Below are positions 49,032 to 58,216 of a stretch of DNA of 64,000 bases, one piece after another (positions within the stretch are counted from its first letter, which is position 1; every line of letters starts with the position of its first letter). A model generated the notes under the pieces. It worked only from the letters and a program-made list of their open reading frames with translations. It was not told where the DNA came from and did no database searches. The stretch covers positions 62,001 to 126,000 of the forward strand of contig NC_017964.1 in the NCBI RefSeq assembly GCF_000219915.2, written 5' to 3'. The DNA is from Advenella kashmirensis WT001 (lineage in GTDB: Bacteria; Pseudomonadota; Gammaproteobacteria; Burkholderiales; Burkholderiaceae_B). The position numbers and the translations under genes are program-made.

Positions 49032-50077
49032 ATGGCCGTTAGCGACTATCAACTCATCGCCGCATGGCAGCATGTGCTGACCCTGTCCCGGCTGGAAAAG
49101 GGGCAGATTGTTACCATACTGACCAGCACCAACACGCACCCCCAGACCCTGTCGTGTGCCCTGATCGCTGTGCAATCATTGGGCGCCGTTGTTAACCGGC
49201 TGGATCTGCCACCTGTCAATGCAGAGAAGTCCCTGAGTCGGGACCCGCTGGCCTATCTGGGAACCACAGCGCTAACAGGTAATCCTGCCGCTATCGCCGC
49301 GCTCAAGGCGAGCGATCTGGTGCTTGATCTGATGACCTTGCTGTTTTCGCCGGAGCAGATCGATATTCTGGAGAGCGGCACCAAAATCCTGTTGGCGGTA
49401 GAACCGCCGGAAATTCTGGTTCGCTGTCTGCCGACGACAGAAGATCGCGAACGCGTGCTGGCCGCTTCTGCGTTAATTACAAATGCAAAAGAAATGACGG
49501 TGGTCTCGGATGCGGGAACCAATCTGCGGTGCCCATTGGGGGAATTTCCCGCCATCAGCGAATATGGATTTGTCGATGAACCCGGTCGCTGGGACCATTG
49601 GCCCAGCGGCTTTTCATTGACCTGGCCTAATGAAGGGGGCGCCAATGGCACTATCGTGATTGATGCCGGAGACATCTTGCTGCCGCAGAAATCCTATGTG
49701 TCGGCCCCGATTGTGCTCACCGTAAAAAATGGCTATGCGGTAAAAATTGATGGCGGGATCGGGGCCGAGCGACTTGCCGAGTATATGGAAACGTTCAATG
49801 ATCCTGAGGGATATGCTATTTCGCATATTGGCTGGGGTTTGCAAAAGCGAGCCTATTGGTCAGTGCTTGAACTGTATGACAAGGAACAGACCATAGGTAT
49901 GGACGCCGGGCGTTTGCAGGCAATTTCCTGTTTTCGCTGGGGCCCAATAATGAAGCAGGTGGCTCGCGTACAACCGCTTGTCACATCGATATTCCCTTGC
50001 GTAATTGCACTGTCTGTCTGGACGGGGAGGCGGTCGTGGTAAAGGGCAAATTGCAGGAACATAAACATGGTAAATAA
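49032..50077 (+). CDS. picD: 2,5-dihydroxypyridine 5,6-dioxygenase (one frameshift as read)
   Basis: About 348 residues after repair; NicX family, a non-haem Fe(II) enzyme opening 2,5-dihydroxypyridine to N-formylmaleamate. ATG 49032 has AAAGGAG at good distance; ATG 49026 overlaps that site. Motifs: EYGFVDEPGRWDHWPSGF, LTWPNEGGANGTIVIDAGDI and ISHIGWGLQKRAYWS. The frame breaks at TTT 49912-49914; one added T restores RFAGNFLFSLGPNNEAGG and then ACHIDIPLRNC, whose His-x-Asp holds iron ligands missing from the raw frame. The restored stop at 50077 overlaps the start of picF by 11 bases. Confidence 0.9.
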
Positions 50078-50702
50078 TAGCGATTCGGCAGTATATGCTG
50101 CCCAGGGTTTTGGCGCAGAGATTCAGTTGAAAGCGCCTTTTGGGCTGTTGATCGTGGACCTGGTCAATGGCTTTGCCGACCCCGCTGTGTTTGGTGGCGG
50201 CAATATTCGGGAGGCAATCGACAATACGGTGCCATTGCTGGCCGCTGCGCGCCAGGCCGGTTGGCCAATAGCGCATACGCGCATTGTCTATGCAGATGAC
50301 GGTTCCGATCACAATGTATTTAGCGCCAAGATCCCGTCCATGCTGACTTTGACAGAGCAGGCGCCTGCCAGCCAAATCGTTCCCGAGTTGACACCCCGGC
50401 AGGGTGAACTGGTGGTTCGCAAGAACGTGGCCTCTGCCTTTTTTGGTACATCCCTGGCCGCGTGGCTGACGCATCGCGGTGTGCATACGCTGCTGGTCGC
50501 TGGCGCGGTCACCAGCGGATGTATCCGGGCCAGTGTTGTCGACGCCAGCCAGCTGGGGTTTGTTCCGCTGGTTATCGAAGACTGTGTCGGCGATCGTGCA
50601 CAGGACCCTCACCTGGCCAATCTGTTCGATATGCAGCAAAAGTATGCAACAGTCATGAAAAGAGACCAGGCGCTGACTGCGTTGGGTATTGAAGTGCGTT
50701 AA
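50067..50702 (+). CDS. picF: Maleamate amidohydrolase
   Basis: 211 residues, isochorismatase-like cysteine hydrolase, equivalent to NicF. The catalytic triad is visible: D31 in LLIVDLVNGF, K119 in LVVRKNVASAFFGT and C152 in AGAVTSGCIRASVVDA, preceded by the family cis-peptide region. It converts maleamate to maleate and ammonia, the last ring-derived step; maleate isomerase is not in this window. It overlaps picD and ends the plus-strand picCEDF operon before a bidirectional terminator. Confidence 0.92.
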   Translation: MVNNSDSAVYAAQGFGAEIQLKAPFGLLIVDLVNGFADPAVFGGGNIREAIDNTVPLLAAARQAGWPIAHTRIVYADDGSDHNVFSAKIPSMLTLTEQAPASQIVPELTPRQGELVVRKNVASAFFGTSLAAWLTHRGVHTLLVAGAVTSGCIRASVVDASQLGFVPLVIEDCVGDRAQDPHLANLFDMQQKYATVMKRDQALTALGIEVR

Positions 50703-50753
50703 CGTTTCGGGGCCGTTCGCAAACGCTTGTGGCTGCATACATAGAAGTAAAAA

Positions 50754-50780
50754 AAAGAGCACGATTATGTCGTGCTCTTT
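50754..50780. terminator. Bidirectional intrinsic terminator between picF and the Rieske operon
   Basis: AAAGAGCACGA (50754-50764) and TCGTGCTCTTT (50770-50780) form a perfect 11-base stem with a 5-base loop. A run of A on the left and T-rich sequence on the right give U tracts in both directions, fitting termination of convergent picF (plus) and the beta-subunit gene (minus). Confidence 0.85.
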
Positions 50781-50808
50781 CAATTTACGTGTGTGTGGAG
50801 CCAGCAAC

Positions 50809-51327
50809 TCAGATCGGATACACCAGGCTGTTTGCCAGGATTTCCGTATCGAATATGGCATGTCGCTCTTTGAGCTTGAGCTGCCCGTCTACGTGCACAT
50901 GGGTGTCATGATACGTGCCGGCAAGATGGACGGTGGATGGGCCTTCAATCAACGTCTGCATCAGCAGAAAATTGGCCTGTGACTCAATTTCACCCACTGC
51001 TGTTTCTTCCAGGATACGCAAGTTTGAAACAAGGTGCAGGGTAAAGCGGGGAGCATACATTTGAGTGCGCGAAGTCGCTACAGCACGGTCGTGCATCATG
51101 TCACGGCCTTCTGCGTAGATCAGCCCCACCGGCATGCCCAATTCGGCGTTCTCGCGCGACGTAGCGCGATAAAGCCCGTCTTCGGTAAAAAACTCAGGCC
51201 ACAGTTCAACCTGGTTCTGATCCAGTACAGCACAGTACTCCGCGTGGAAATTTTCTATCTCCGGGCGCAATGCCAACGCCCTTTCAATTGAAATACTCTG
51301 GGGCCGGTAGGCAAACGTATGTTTCAT
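50809..51327 (-). CDS. Small (beta) subunit of the Rieske ring-hydroxylating oxygenase
   Basis: 172 residues from ATG 51327, which has AAGGAAA six bases upstream. SnoaL/NTF2-like fold typical of beta subunits: ERALALRPEIENFHAEYCAVLDQNQVELWPEFFTEDGLYRATSRENAE at the start and TFHLVSNLRIL-like and GTYHDTHVHVDGQLKLKERHAIFDTEIL segments later. It has no cofactor; it stabilises the catalytic alpha subunit. It is the last gene of the minus-strand order ferredoxin, reductase, alpha, beta. In the proposed pathway the complex hydroxylates 6-hydroxypicolinate at C3. Confidence 0.88.
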   Translation of the reverse strand: MKHTFAYRPQSISIERALALRPEIENFHAEYCAVLDQNQVELWPEFFTEDGLYRATSRENAELGMPVGLIYAEGRDMMHDRAVATSRTQMYAPRFTLHLVSNLRILEETAVGEIESQANFLLMQTLIEGPSTVHLAGTYHDTHVHVDGQLKLKERHAIFDTEILANSLVYPI

Positions 51328-51342
51328 TTGCAATTTCCTTTT

Positions 51343-52632
51343 TTAGATATCCATTACTTTGCGGTAGTACTCATACATGGAGCGTATGGCAGATTCCGAG
51401 ATCAACGTGTCAGAGGTGCCAACCTTATTTGCATCCAGCTTGATAATGCTGGTATCGGTGGTAGAACGGCGTACCCCCTCCTGAACGAATTTCATCGCTT
51501 CGTTATCTTCCAGTCCCAGAAAACCGGCTGGACCCATCAGGTTCCCCTGGCGCAGCCGATGGCGTATGGTTTCCTCGGAGTCGTCTTCGTAGCCAAACAT
51601 GGTCCATTGCATGATCAGGCTGTTGGGTCCATTAGGGATAATCTGGCGCACGCCCAGGGTATTCATCTCGCGCTGTACGATCAGGTTAGGCCAGATTGTC
51701 TGCATGGTAACCGACCACGGAGAATCAAATTCCTTGACATAATTGAGGAAGCGTTCATCTTTGAGTCGCATCGTGTCAACGTAGGAGCGCATTTCCTTTT
51801 TGTTTTCTTCGCTGACGCTGGCATATTTGTCTTCGGACTTGGCCGAGGCCATGTAGCCGTGGCGGCCGTGGACGGTGTCGACAAACATTTGTGATTTATT
51901 GCCGGCCACCAGCAGCCCGAATACCACCAGGAATGAGTGCAGCAGCGTCGCGTGATAGGGGTCCTTCAGATTCTCGTGATACATTTTCCAGTTGCATGGA
52001 AGCTCATTGCGATAGTAGCCCACGACCCGCAGTGGTTTACCCGGAAAAATAACATTGAAATCTTCAAGAATCTCCGGTGTCAGGTATTCCTCTATCGGTT
52101 CAACCTGGTCTGAATACGAGGCAAAAATCACACCATGATACGAAGTCACATTCAGTTTTTTCAACCCATGGTCTGCATTTTTGAAGTCACGCGGCATGCC
52201 GCCTTCTTTGTTTACGCCTCGTTTGAACGGAATGCCCTGCAAGTCGCCTTTCAGGCTATAAGACCACTGGTGGTAAGGACATACGAATTCGTTGGTATTG
52301 CCCTGGTTTTTTCGGCAAAATTCGGCACCCCGGTGGGCGCAGCGATTCTCGAAGACGTTGATGGAGCCATCCTCTGCGCGCGATACCACCACAGGCGTTG
52401 CGCCAACATAGGAGCGCTTGAAGTCTCCTGACTTGGGAATTTCAGCTTCCAGGGCAACGAAATTCCAGGTGTTGCCGTGGAAAATGCGTTCCATTTCGCG
52501 GTCATAAATGGACTGGCTGGTGTAGACCCAATCGGGGATAGTATGCAGTTTGTCTTCGGGCCAGATGCACTGCTCGGCAGCAATATTCTTGGTGCCCAGT
52601 GTTTGGCCAATGACCGTTTGCGACTGAAACAT
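51343..52632 (-). CDS. Rieske ring-hydroxylating oxygenase alpha subunit (probable 6-hydroxypicolinate 3-monooxygenase)
   Basis: 429 residues. The Rieske 2Fe-2S site is C98-x-H100 (NRCAHRGAEFC) and C118-x2-H121 (VCPYHQWSYSLKGDLQGIP). Mononuclear-iron ligands include H227 and H232 in ENLKDPYHATLLHSF, followed by a conserved C-terminal catalytic domain. This is the alpha subunit of salicylate/anthranilate-type oxygenases. The context (picC decarboxylase, molybdenum hydroxylase) points to a hydroxypicolinate as substrate, by comparison with the PicB system of Alcaligenes faecalis; a benzoate-type substrate is the alternative. AGGAG precedes the ATG. Confidence 0.88.
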   Translation of the reverse strand: MFQSQTVIGQTLGTKNIAAEQCIWPEDKLHTIPDWVYTSQSIYDREMERIFHGNTWNFVALEAEIPKSGDFKRSYVGATPVVVSRAEDGSINVFENRCAHRGAEFCRKNQGNTNEFVCPYHQWSYSLKGDLQGIPFKRGVNKEGGMPRDFKNADHGLKKLNVTSYHGVIFASYSDQVEPIEEYLTPEILEDFNVIFPGKPLRVVGYYRNELPCNWKMYHENLKDPYHATLLHSFLVVFGLLVAGNKSQMFVDTVHGRHGYMASAKSEDKYASVSEENKKEMRSYVDTMRLKDERFLNYVKEFDSPWSVTMQTIWPNLIVQREMNTLGVRQIIPNGPNSLIMQWTMFGYEDDSEETIRHRLRQGNLMGPAGFLGLEDNEAMKFVQEGVRRSTTDTSIIKLDANKVGTSDTLISESAIRSMYEYYRKVMDI

Positions 52633-52667
52633 GATTTTTCTCCTGAAATGATCCGGCGGCGCGTCAC

Positions 52668-53954
52668 TTACATGACGGCTGCGGCGGTCGCCTTTTTAAC
52701 GAATTGCTTGATAGGGATGTCGGTGTTGCTGAAGGCAGCGGGGTCAATAGGCAGTTTCTTTTCCAGAAGATTGCGGATAGCGCGTAATTGACCTGCGGCG
52801 TTTACAGCCAGCGCATAATGAGGGATGTTGTCCTTGAGGCCAAGCAGCAAAAATTCCGGCGTGGCGGCATGCGCGTCGATCTCGCCTCGTACCAGAAACT
52901 GCAGATCGGCCACAGAAGCGCCCAGCATCTGGATATTGCAGGACAGTTGATCCGTCCAGAACCAGGGAAAGGCGGCGGCCTTTGGCGTGTTACCCAATAT
53001 GGCATCTGCAGCGATACGAGCCTGTTCGTTGGCGTTCTGCCAGGACTCCATGCGTACGCGTTCGCCGGTTTGCCGATCAACCTGGGTCGTACAGTCGCCT
53101 GCCGCAAACACGTTCGAGATATTGGTGCGGCCATGGTTATCAACTTCAATGCCCAGGGTTTGAGGGCAAACCTTCACGCCTGAGCGGATTGCGATCTCCG
53201 AATTCGGATTCATGCCAATGGCAACGATCAGATGATCTGCGTTCAATAGGTGACCATTGTCGAGTGTCAATTTCAGCGTGCTGTCTTGCGGGCACTGCTG
53301 GCTGGCAGCAATCTTTGTACCCAGGTGCAGGGTGATACCGGCGTGGCGGGCACGTTCCTGTAGCCAATGCGAAAAAAGCAAAGGCGCATTGCGTGTCAAA
53401 AGCGCTGGAGCAGCCTCTATCACATCGACAGTCGCGCCCAGGGCGCGCGCAGTAGAGGCAAGCTCCATGCCGAGAAAACCGCCGCCCAGAATGACCACGC
53501 GCGCGTCGGCGCGCAAGGCCTGTCGAAGCCGCAGCGCATCATCGGCCGTGCGAATATAGTGCACGCAAGGGCTGCCATAGGGGTAGGCCGGCAGTTGCCG
53601 GGCCTGGCCGCCGGTGGCAAGAAGACAATAATCGTAGGAAATCTGCTGGCCGTCCTCAAGCAGGGCAAGGTTTTGCTCAGGATCGATCCGGGTTACCGAC
53701 TTTCCCAGGATGAGTTCAATCTTTGCCGTGTCGTAGAAATCCTGGGCATGAATACAGATGCTCGAAATATCGGCGCCAGGATCGGCAAGCATGGCCTTGG
53801 ATAACGGTGGGCGTTCGTAAGCCGGATAAGGCTCCTGGCCGACCACTTTTATGCAGCCGGTAAATGTCAGGCTGCGCAATTGCTGCACTGCCATGGCAGC
53901 GGCCTGTCCGTTTCCGACAATCAAGATGGTCTGGTTAGTATTCAGTTCAGGCAT
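52668..53954 (-). CDS. FAD-dependent ferredoxin reductase of the Rieske system
   Basis: 428 residues. FAD-binding TILIVGNGQAAAMAVQQL at the N-terminus, EPYPAYERPPLSKAML, NAD-binding VVILGGGFLGMELASTARALG at about 150, and the second FAD motif NVFAAGDCTTQ. C-terminal reductase domain about 330-420. It resembles BphA4/CamA-type reductases that move electrons from NADH to a small ferredoxin. GAGGTAA precedes the ATG. It lies between the ferredoxin and alpha-subunit genes, completing the electron chain NADH, reductase, ferredoxin, oxygenase. Confidence 0.92.
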   Translation of the reverse strand: MPELNTNQTILIVGNGQAAAMAVQQLRSLTFTGCIKVVGQEPYPAYERPPLSKAMLADPGADISSICIHAQDFYDTAKIELILGKSVTRIDPEQNLALLEDGQQISYDYCLLATGGQARQLPAYPYGSPCVHYIRTADDALRLRQALRADARVVILGGGFLGMELASTARALGATVDVIEAAPALLTRNAPLLFSHWLQERARHAGITLHLGTKIAASQQCPQDSTLKLTLDNGHLLNADHLIVAIGMNPNSEIAIRSGVKVCPQTLGIEVDNHGRTNISNVFAAGDCTTQVDRQTGERVRMESWQNANEQARIAADAILGNTPKAAAFPWFWTDQLSCNIQMLGASVADLQFLVRGEIDAHAATPEFLLLGLKDNIPHYALAVNAAGQLRAIRNLLEKKLPIDPAAFSNTDIPIKQFVKKATAAAVM

Positions 53955-54016
53955 TGTTTACCTCTATCGCAGGCAGGGTATGGCATATGTCTTTGGAATG
54001 GATGCAGTAAATAGGG

Positions 54017-54325
54017 TCAGGGAAAACAAACCAGTACTTGGTCATCTTCCTGCCTGACCTCATATACTTTGATGCCGACTGTGGCAGGCGCACTCATTGC
54101 CTTGCCGGTTTTCAAACAGAATTGCGCCTGGTGCAGCGGGCACTCAATACAGCCGTCTTCCAGAAAGCCCTCCGACAGCAGGGCGTACTGATGTGTACAA
54201 ATGTTGTCGCTGACATAGAACTGGTCATCCAGCTTATGCAGGGCAAGCTTATGGCCTTCTATTTCAAAACCGAGAGATTCTTCATTATCCAGCTCATCTG
54301 CCTTGTCAATTTTTATCCAGGCCAT
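54017..54325 (-). CDS. Rieske-type 2Fe-2S ferredoxin
   Basis: 102 residues. The Rieske pair is C43-x-H45 (DNICTHQYALLSEG) and C62-x2-H65 (CIECPLHQAQFCLKTGKA). The short length and lack of a membrane anchor mark a soluble BphA3-like ferredoxin that carries electrons from the reductase to the oxygenase. GAGGAA precedes the ATG. It is the promoter-proximal gene of the minus-strand oxygenase operon, and CAGTATACTG lies 81 bases before its start. Confidence 0.93.
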   Translation of the reverse strand: MAWIKIDKADELDNEESLGFEIEGHKLALHKLDDQFYVSDNICTHQYALLSEGFLEDGCIECPLHQAQFCLKTGKAMSAPATVGIKVYEVRQEDDQVLVCFP

Positions 54326-54406
54326 TATTGTTCCTCGCTAAAATAAATAGAAAAATTCGTGTAGCCGCCGATGTTTTGCAGAGGGCAGCGCAGTAAAAAT
54401 ATTATT

Positions 54407-54416
54407 CAGTATACTG
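54407..54416. promoter_or_regulatory. Putative PicR operator before the Rieske operon
   Basis: Exact palindrome CAGTATACTG in A/T-rich flanks (TTATT before, TATTA after), 81 bases before the ferredoxin start. Confidence 0.72.
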
Positions 54417-54598
54417 TATTAAATCATACTACAATATTTTTTCAGGCAACACTCATTTCAGTTGAAATTTTGCTGTTGTGTAAGCCAATTGAATTGATGT
54501 TTAAGTTTTTTGACAAAAAATCACCATAAAAATCAATACATTACAGACGTGATTTTTGATTATCAGTATTTACCCTGCTTGATCCACAAAAAAATAAT

Positions 54599-54608
54599 CA
54601 GCATACTT
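54599..54608. promoter_or_regulatory. Weak PicR-like site before dctP
   Basis: CAGCATACTT matches the CAGTATACTG palindrome at 8 of 10 positions and lies 68 bases before dctP. Alone it would not be convincing; it is listed because of the exact copies at the other units. Confidence 0.4.
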
Positions 54609-54676
54609 GCATAAATGTTGCAGGCGGTTGGTAATTCAATATTCCATTGACAGTCATCTCGTTCCAGGGGAAAAAA

Positions 54677-55768
54677 ATGAAAAGACGCAGTTTCCTGATT
54701 AAATCTGCCGGCGTTGGCCTGGCATCAGTGGCGGCAGCGCCAGCAATGGCTCAAACGGCCCCGAAAGTCAAATGGCGCATGTCGGCCGGATGGCCCAAGA
54801 ACCTGGACGCTATTTATGGCTCGGCGGAAAACATGTGCAAGCGGATCGGCCAACTGACCGAAGGCAAATTTCAGATCGACGTGTTTCAGACCGGGGAAAT
54901 CGTGCCTTATTCGCAGAACATGGACGCGGTCTCCAATGGAACAGTGGAATGCAATCATGTGCTCAGCACCGCGTTCATCGGAAAGAATCCGGCGCTGGCC
55001 TTTGATACCGGCCTGTCGTTCGGCATGAATGCGCGTCAGCACTATTCATGGCTGCACTATGGTGGGGGCATGGATCTTTTGCGCGAAATGTATGCCAAGT
55101 CTAATATCGTGAACTTTGCCTGTGGCAACGTTGGCGTGCAGATGGGTGGGTGGTTTCGCAAGGAAATAAAATCTCTGGCCGACTTCAAGGGCCTGAAAAT
55201 GCGTATTGGCGGTATTGGCGGCATGGTGCTGCTCAAAATGGGCGCTATTGCACAGCAGATTGCGCCTGGGGATATTTACGCGTCGCTGGAAAAGGGTACG
55301 ATTGACGCTGCAGAATGGATTGGCCCCTATGACGATGAAAAACTGGGCCTGAACAAGGTAGCGCCGTATTACTATACGCCAGGCTGGTTCGAAGGTAGCG
55401 CCGCGCTGACCAGTATGGTCAACAAGGCAGCATGGGAAAAACTGCCCGATACATTTAAGATCGCCTTTGAGACGGCCAGCAATGAGCAGTATATGGCCTG
55501 CCTGACGCATTATGACGCGCTTAATCCCAAAGCACTGCGCGAGCTCATTGCTCAGGGAGCAAAGCTTAGCCTGTTTCCCAAGGATGTGATGGATGCAGCC
55601 TACCAGGCATCGCAAGAACTGTGGGAGGAACTGGCAGGCAAGAATGCCGATTTTGCCAAGATCTATCCGCAGTGGAAGGCCTATCAGAAAGACCAGGCGG
55701 CCTGGTTCCGCGTTGCTGAAAGCCCTCTGGATAACTTTACATTCAGGCAATTGAACAAGGACCAGTAA
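54677..55768 (+). CDS. TRAP transporter solute-binding protein (DctP type)
   Basis: 363 residues from ATG 54677, with AGGGG upstream. A twin-arginine-like signal (KRRSFLIKSAGVGLASVAAAPAMA-QT) directs export. DctP features: WRMSAGWPKNLDAIYGSAENMCKRI, KFQIDVFQTGEIVPYSQNMDAVSNGTVE, GGWFRKEIKSLADFKGLKMRIGGIGG with the substrate-binding Arg, and SLEKGTIDAAEWIGPYDD. It is the receptor for the DctQM permease at 44.7-47.0 kb and lies directly upstream of the molybdenum hydroxylase genes, probably in one operon. A pyridine carboxylate is the likely ligand by context. Confidence 0.9.
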   Translation: MKRRSFLIKSAGVGLASVAAAPAMAQTAPKVKWRMSAGWPKNLDAIYGSAENMCKRIGQLTEGKFQIDVFQTGEIVPYSQNMDAVSNGTVECNHVLSTAFIGKNPALAFDTGLSFGMNARQHYSWLHYGGGMDLLREMYAKSNIVNFACGNVGVQMGGWFRKEIKSLADFKGLKMRIGGIGGMVLLKMGAIAQQIAPGDIYASLEKGTIDAAEWIGPYDDEKLGLNKVAPYYYTPGWFEGSAALTSMVNKAAWEKLPDTFKIAFETASNEQYMACLTHYDALNPKALRELIAQGAKLSLFPKDVMDAAYQASQELWEELAGKNADFAKIYPQWKAYQKDQAAWFRVAESPLDNFTFRQLNKDQ

Positions 55769-55800
55769 ATATTATTGCTGGGCAAAGAGTAGGCAGGATT

Positions 55801-58216
55801 ATGAACGACAGCGAAAAGACCTCGGCGACAGTGAAACCACAGGGTGTTGGGGCACGGCTTCGACGCAAGGAGGACGATCGTCACTTGCAGGGCAAAGGCA
55901 ATTTTATCGGCAATATGCAACTGCCAGGCTTGCAGGAAGTCGCTTTTCTGCGCAGCCCCATGGCGCATGCCAGATTGCGAGGCATCACGGTTGATGCGCT
56001 GGCGCAGGACAATGTGATATTGCGAGACGCGATGGACTGTGAAGACATCTTCGCACCGTCCACGCTGCCAGGGTACCAGAACTCCACCACGCCGCCTTTG
56101 GCCAGCGGCAAGGTGCGGCTGGTAGGCGAGGCCGTTGCCATGGCGTTTGGACCTACCCGCGCCGATGCTGAAGATTTCACGGAAATGGTTGAGGTCGATT
56201 ACGAAGAACTTCCCGTATATGCCAATATGCATGAGGCACGTCAGGCGCAGGATAACTTTGTACATGACAGCTGGAAGAACAATCTGTTTGTACAACTGGC
56301 CAACGATGTAAAGTTTGAGCAGTACGCCGCCCAGGCGCAGCGTACCGTCACTCACCGCGTGAGTTTGTCGCGCCAATGCATGCTGCCCATGGAAGGCAAG
56401 GCTGTTCTGGCGTACTGGATCATCAGGCCGATCAGCTGGTCGTATACTGTGGAAGCCAGATTCCTCACATGCACCGTACGGGCTTTGCACAGTTCCTTAA
56501 TCTGGATCAATCACGAATCCGGGTGATTTCTCCTGATGTGGGCGGCGCCTTTGGCTACAAATGCGTGCTCCATCCGGAAGAACTGTGCGTGGCCTGGCTG
56601 GCCAAAACCTATAAAAAGGCGTTCCGGTACATGGAAGACCGGCGCGAGCACCTCATCGTTGGGGCCAATACCCGCGAGCACGAATATACGCTGACCGGCC
56701 ATATCGATAATACAGGCCGTCTTCTGGCACTGGAAGCCGACATTACGGTTGATGCAGGTGCCTACTCCGTCTGGCCCTTTACTGTCGGGCTGGAGGTGGG
56801 GCAGGCCCTGGGCAATCTGCCGGGGCCTTATCGGATACAAGGCTATCGGTGCACCACAACCGGTGTGGCGACCAACAAGCCCGGCTTCATGCCTTATCGT
56901 GGGGTTGCCCGTACCGGTGTGTGCCTGGCGATCGAACAACTGATGGACGCCATTGCGCGGGAAGTGGGGCGCGAGCCGTGGGAGGTGCGCCTGGATAATC
57001 TGGTCCGTGCCGAAGATATGCCTTACGTGAATGTGGCCAACAAACACTACGATGGCGGCGATTATCCGGCAGGTTTGCGCCGAGCACTGGAGATGATCAA
57101 CGTTCAGGATGTGCGAGCGCGCCAGCAGTCCCGCAAGCCGGGCCAGCCATTGCTGGGCATTGGGGTGGCCACCTATACCGAACAATCTGCCATGGCACTT
57201 CCGTATTTGCTGCATGGGGAACCGCCGTCATTCCCGGCTTTGATCAGGCCATGGCGCGCATCTCTGCCGATGGCAGCCTGGAGCTGAGCGTTGGCGTGCA
57301 CTCGCACGGACAGGGCATGGAAACCAGTTTTGCCCAGATCGCAAATGAAATTCTGGGCATTGATGTATCCAGGATCAACCTGACGCATGGCGACACCGGC
57401 CGTACCCCGTTTTCCACGGGGACGTATGCATCGCGCTCTGCGGTAATGTCCGGCGGCGCCGTGTCCCGGGCCTGCAAAGCGCTGTTGCCGCGCCTGTTGC
57501 ATATCGGCAGCCATATGCTGGGCGTACCCACGGATGAAGTTGAGCTGGTTGACGGGCAGGTGCGTCATGGTCAGCGGCATGTCACCGTCGCTGACATTGC
57601 AGATGCGTGGTATATCAATCCCCAGAAGCTGCCTGCCGATGTGGACCCAAGCGGTCTGGAGATCACTGTTGGCTATAAGCCCAAGGTCGATACCGGCAGC
57701 TTTACGTATGCATCCTGTGCTGCCGTTATTGCACTGGACCCGCAGACCGGCATCGTGAAAATACTGGATTACGTGGTGGTGGAAGATTGCGGCACGATTC
57801 TCAATCCGCTGATTGTCGAAGGCCAGACCATTGGTGGCACGGCGCAGGGAATTGGCACGGCATTGTATGAAGAGATGCCTTATGACGACACGGCCCAGCC
57901 ACTGGCTTCGACGCTGGCCGATTATCTGATGCCCGGCGCGCCGGAAGTGCCCAATATTCGCATTGAACACACGCAGACGCCGTCGCCCAATACCGAGTTC
58001 GGGGCCAAGGGTATGGGAGAGGGCGGGGCGATCGCACCGCCTGCCGTGCTGATGTCTGCTATCAACGACGCTTTAAAAGGACAGAACGTGCTGGTCACGC
58101 GCACACCCATGACGCCCCGCCGCATCCTGCAGGCAATGGCGCAGGCTGATCCTGCGAATGCCCGCCAGGATACCGGACAGGGAACAGTCACGGCCAATAT
58201 CCAGGGGGTCGCATGA
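55801..58216 (+). CDS. Molybdopterin-binding large subunit of a picolinate-type dehydrogenase (two frameshifts as read)
   Basis: About 805 residues after repair, xanthine-oxidase/CoxL family. N-terminal GARLRRKEDDRHLQGKGNFIGN and HARLRGI, then the molybdopterin domain with DVGGAFGYKCVLHPEEL, FMPYRGVARTGVCLAIEQLMD, HSHGQGMETSFAQIANEIL and GAKGMGEGGAIAPPA, whose final Glu is the usual catalytic base. Breaks at GG 56417-56418 and GGGG 57216-57219 are each healed by one G (giving YWDHQADQLVVYCG and HGGTAVIPGFDQAMARI). With the FAD and 2Fe-2S subunits that overlap downstream it should hydroxylate the ring next to nitrogen, picolinate to 6-hydroxypicolinate in the proposed pathway, using water. Confidence 0.85.

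Larger units (their letters stand above)
54326..54676. other. Divergent control region between the Rieske operon and dctP/picA operon
   Basis: About 350 A/T-rich bases with no credible gene. It holds an exact CAGTATACTG (54407-54416) on the ferredoxin side and a weaker CAGCATACTT (54599-54608) on the dctP side, so both divergent units could be controlled by one repressor. Confidence 0.65.

Noticed and set aside
49860-50861. 333-codon minus-strand frame opposite picD/picF
   Set aside because: Antisense shadow of two recognised enzymes, and it spans the terminator between convergent operons.
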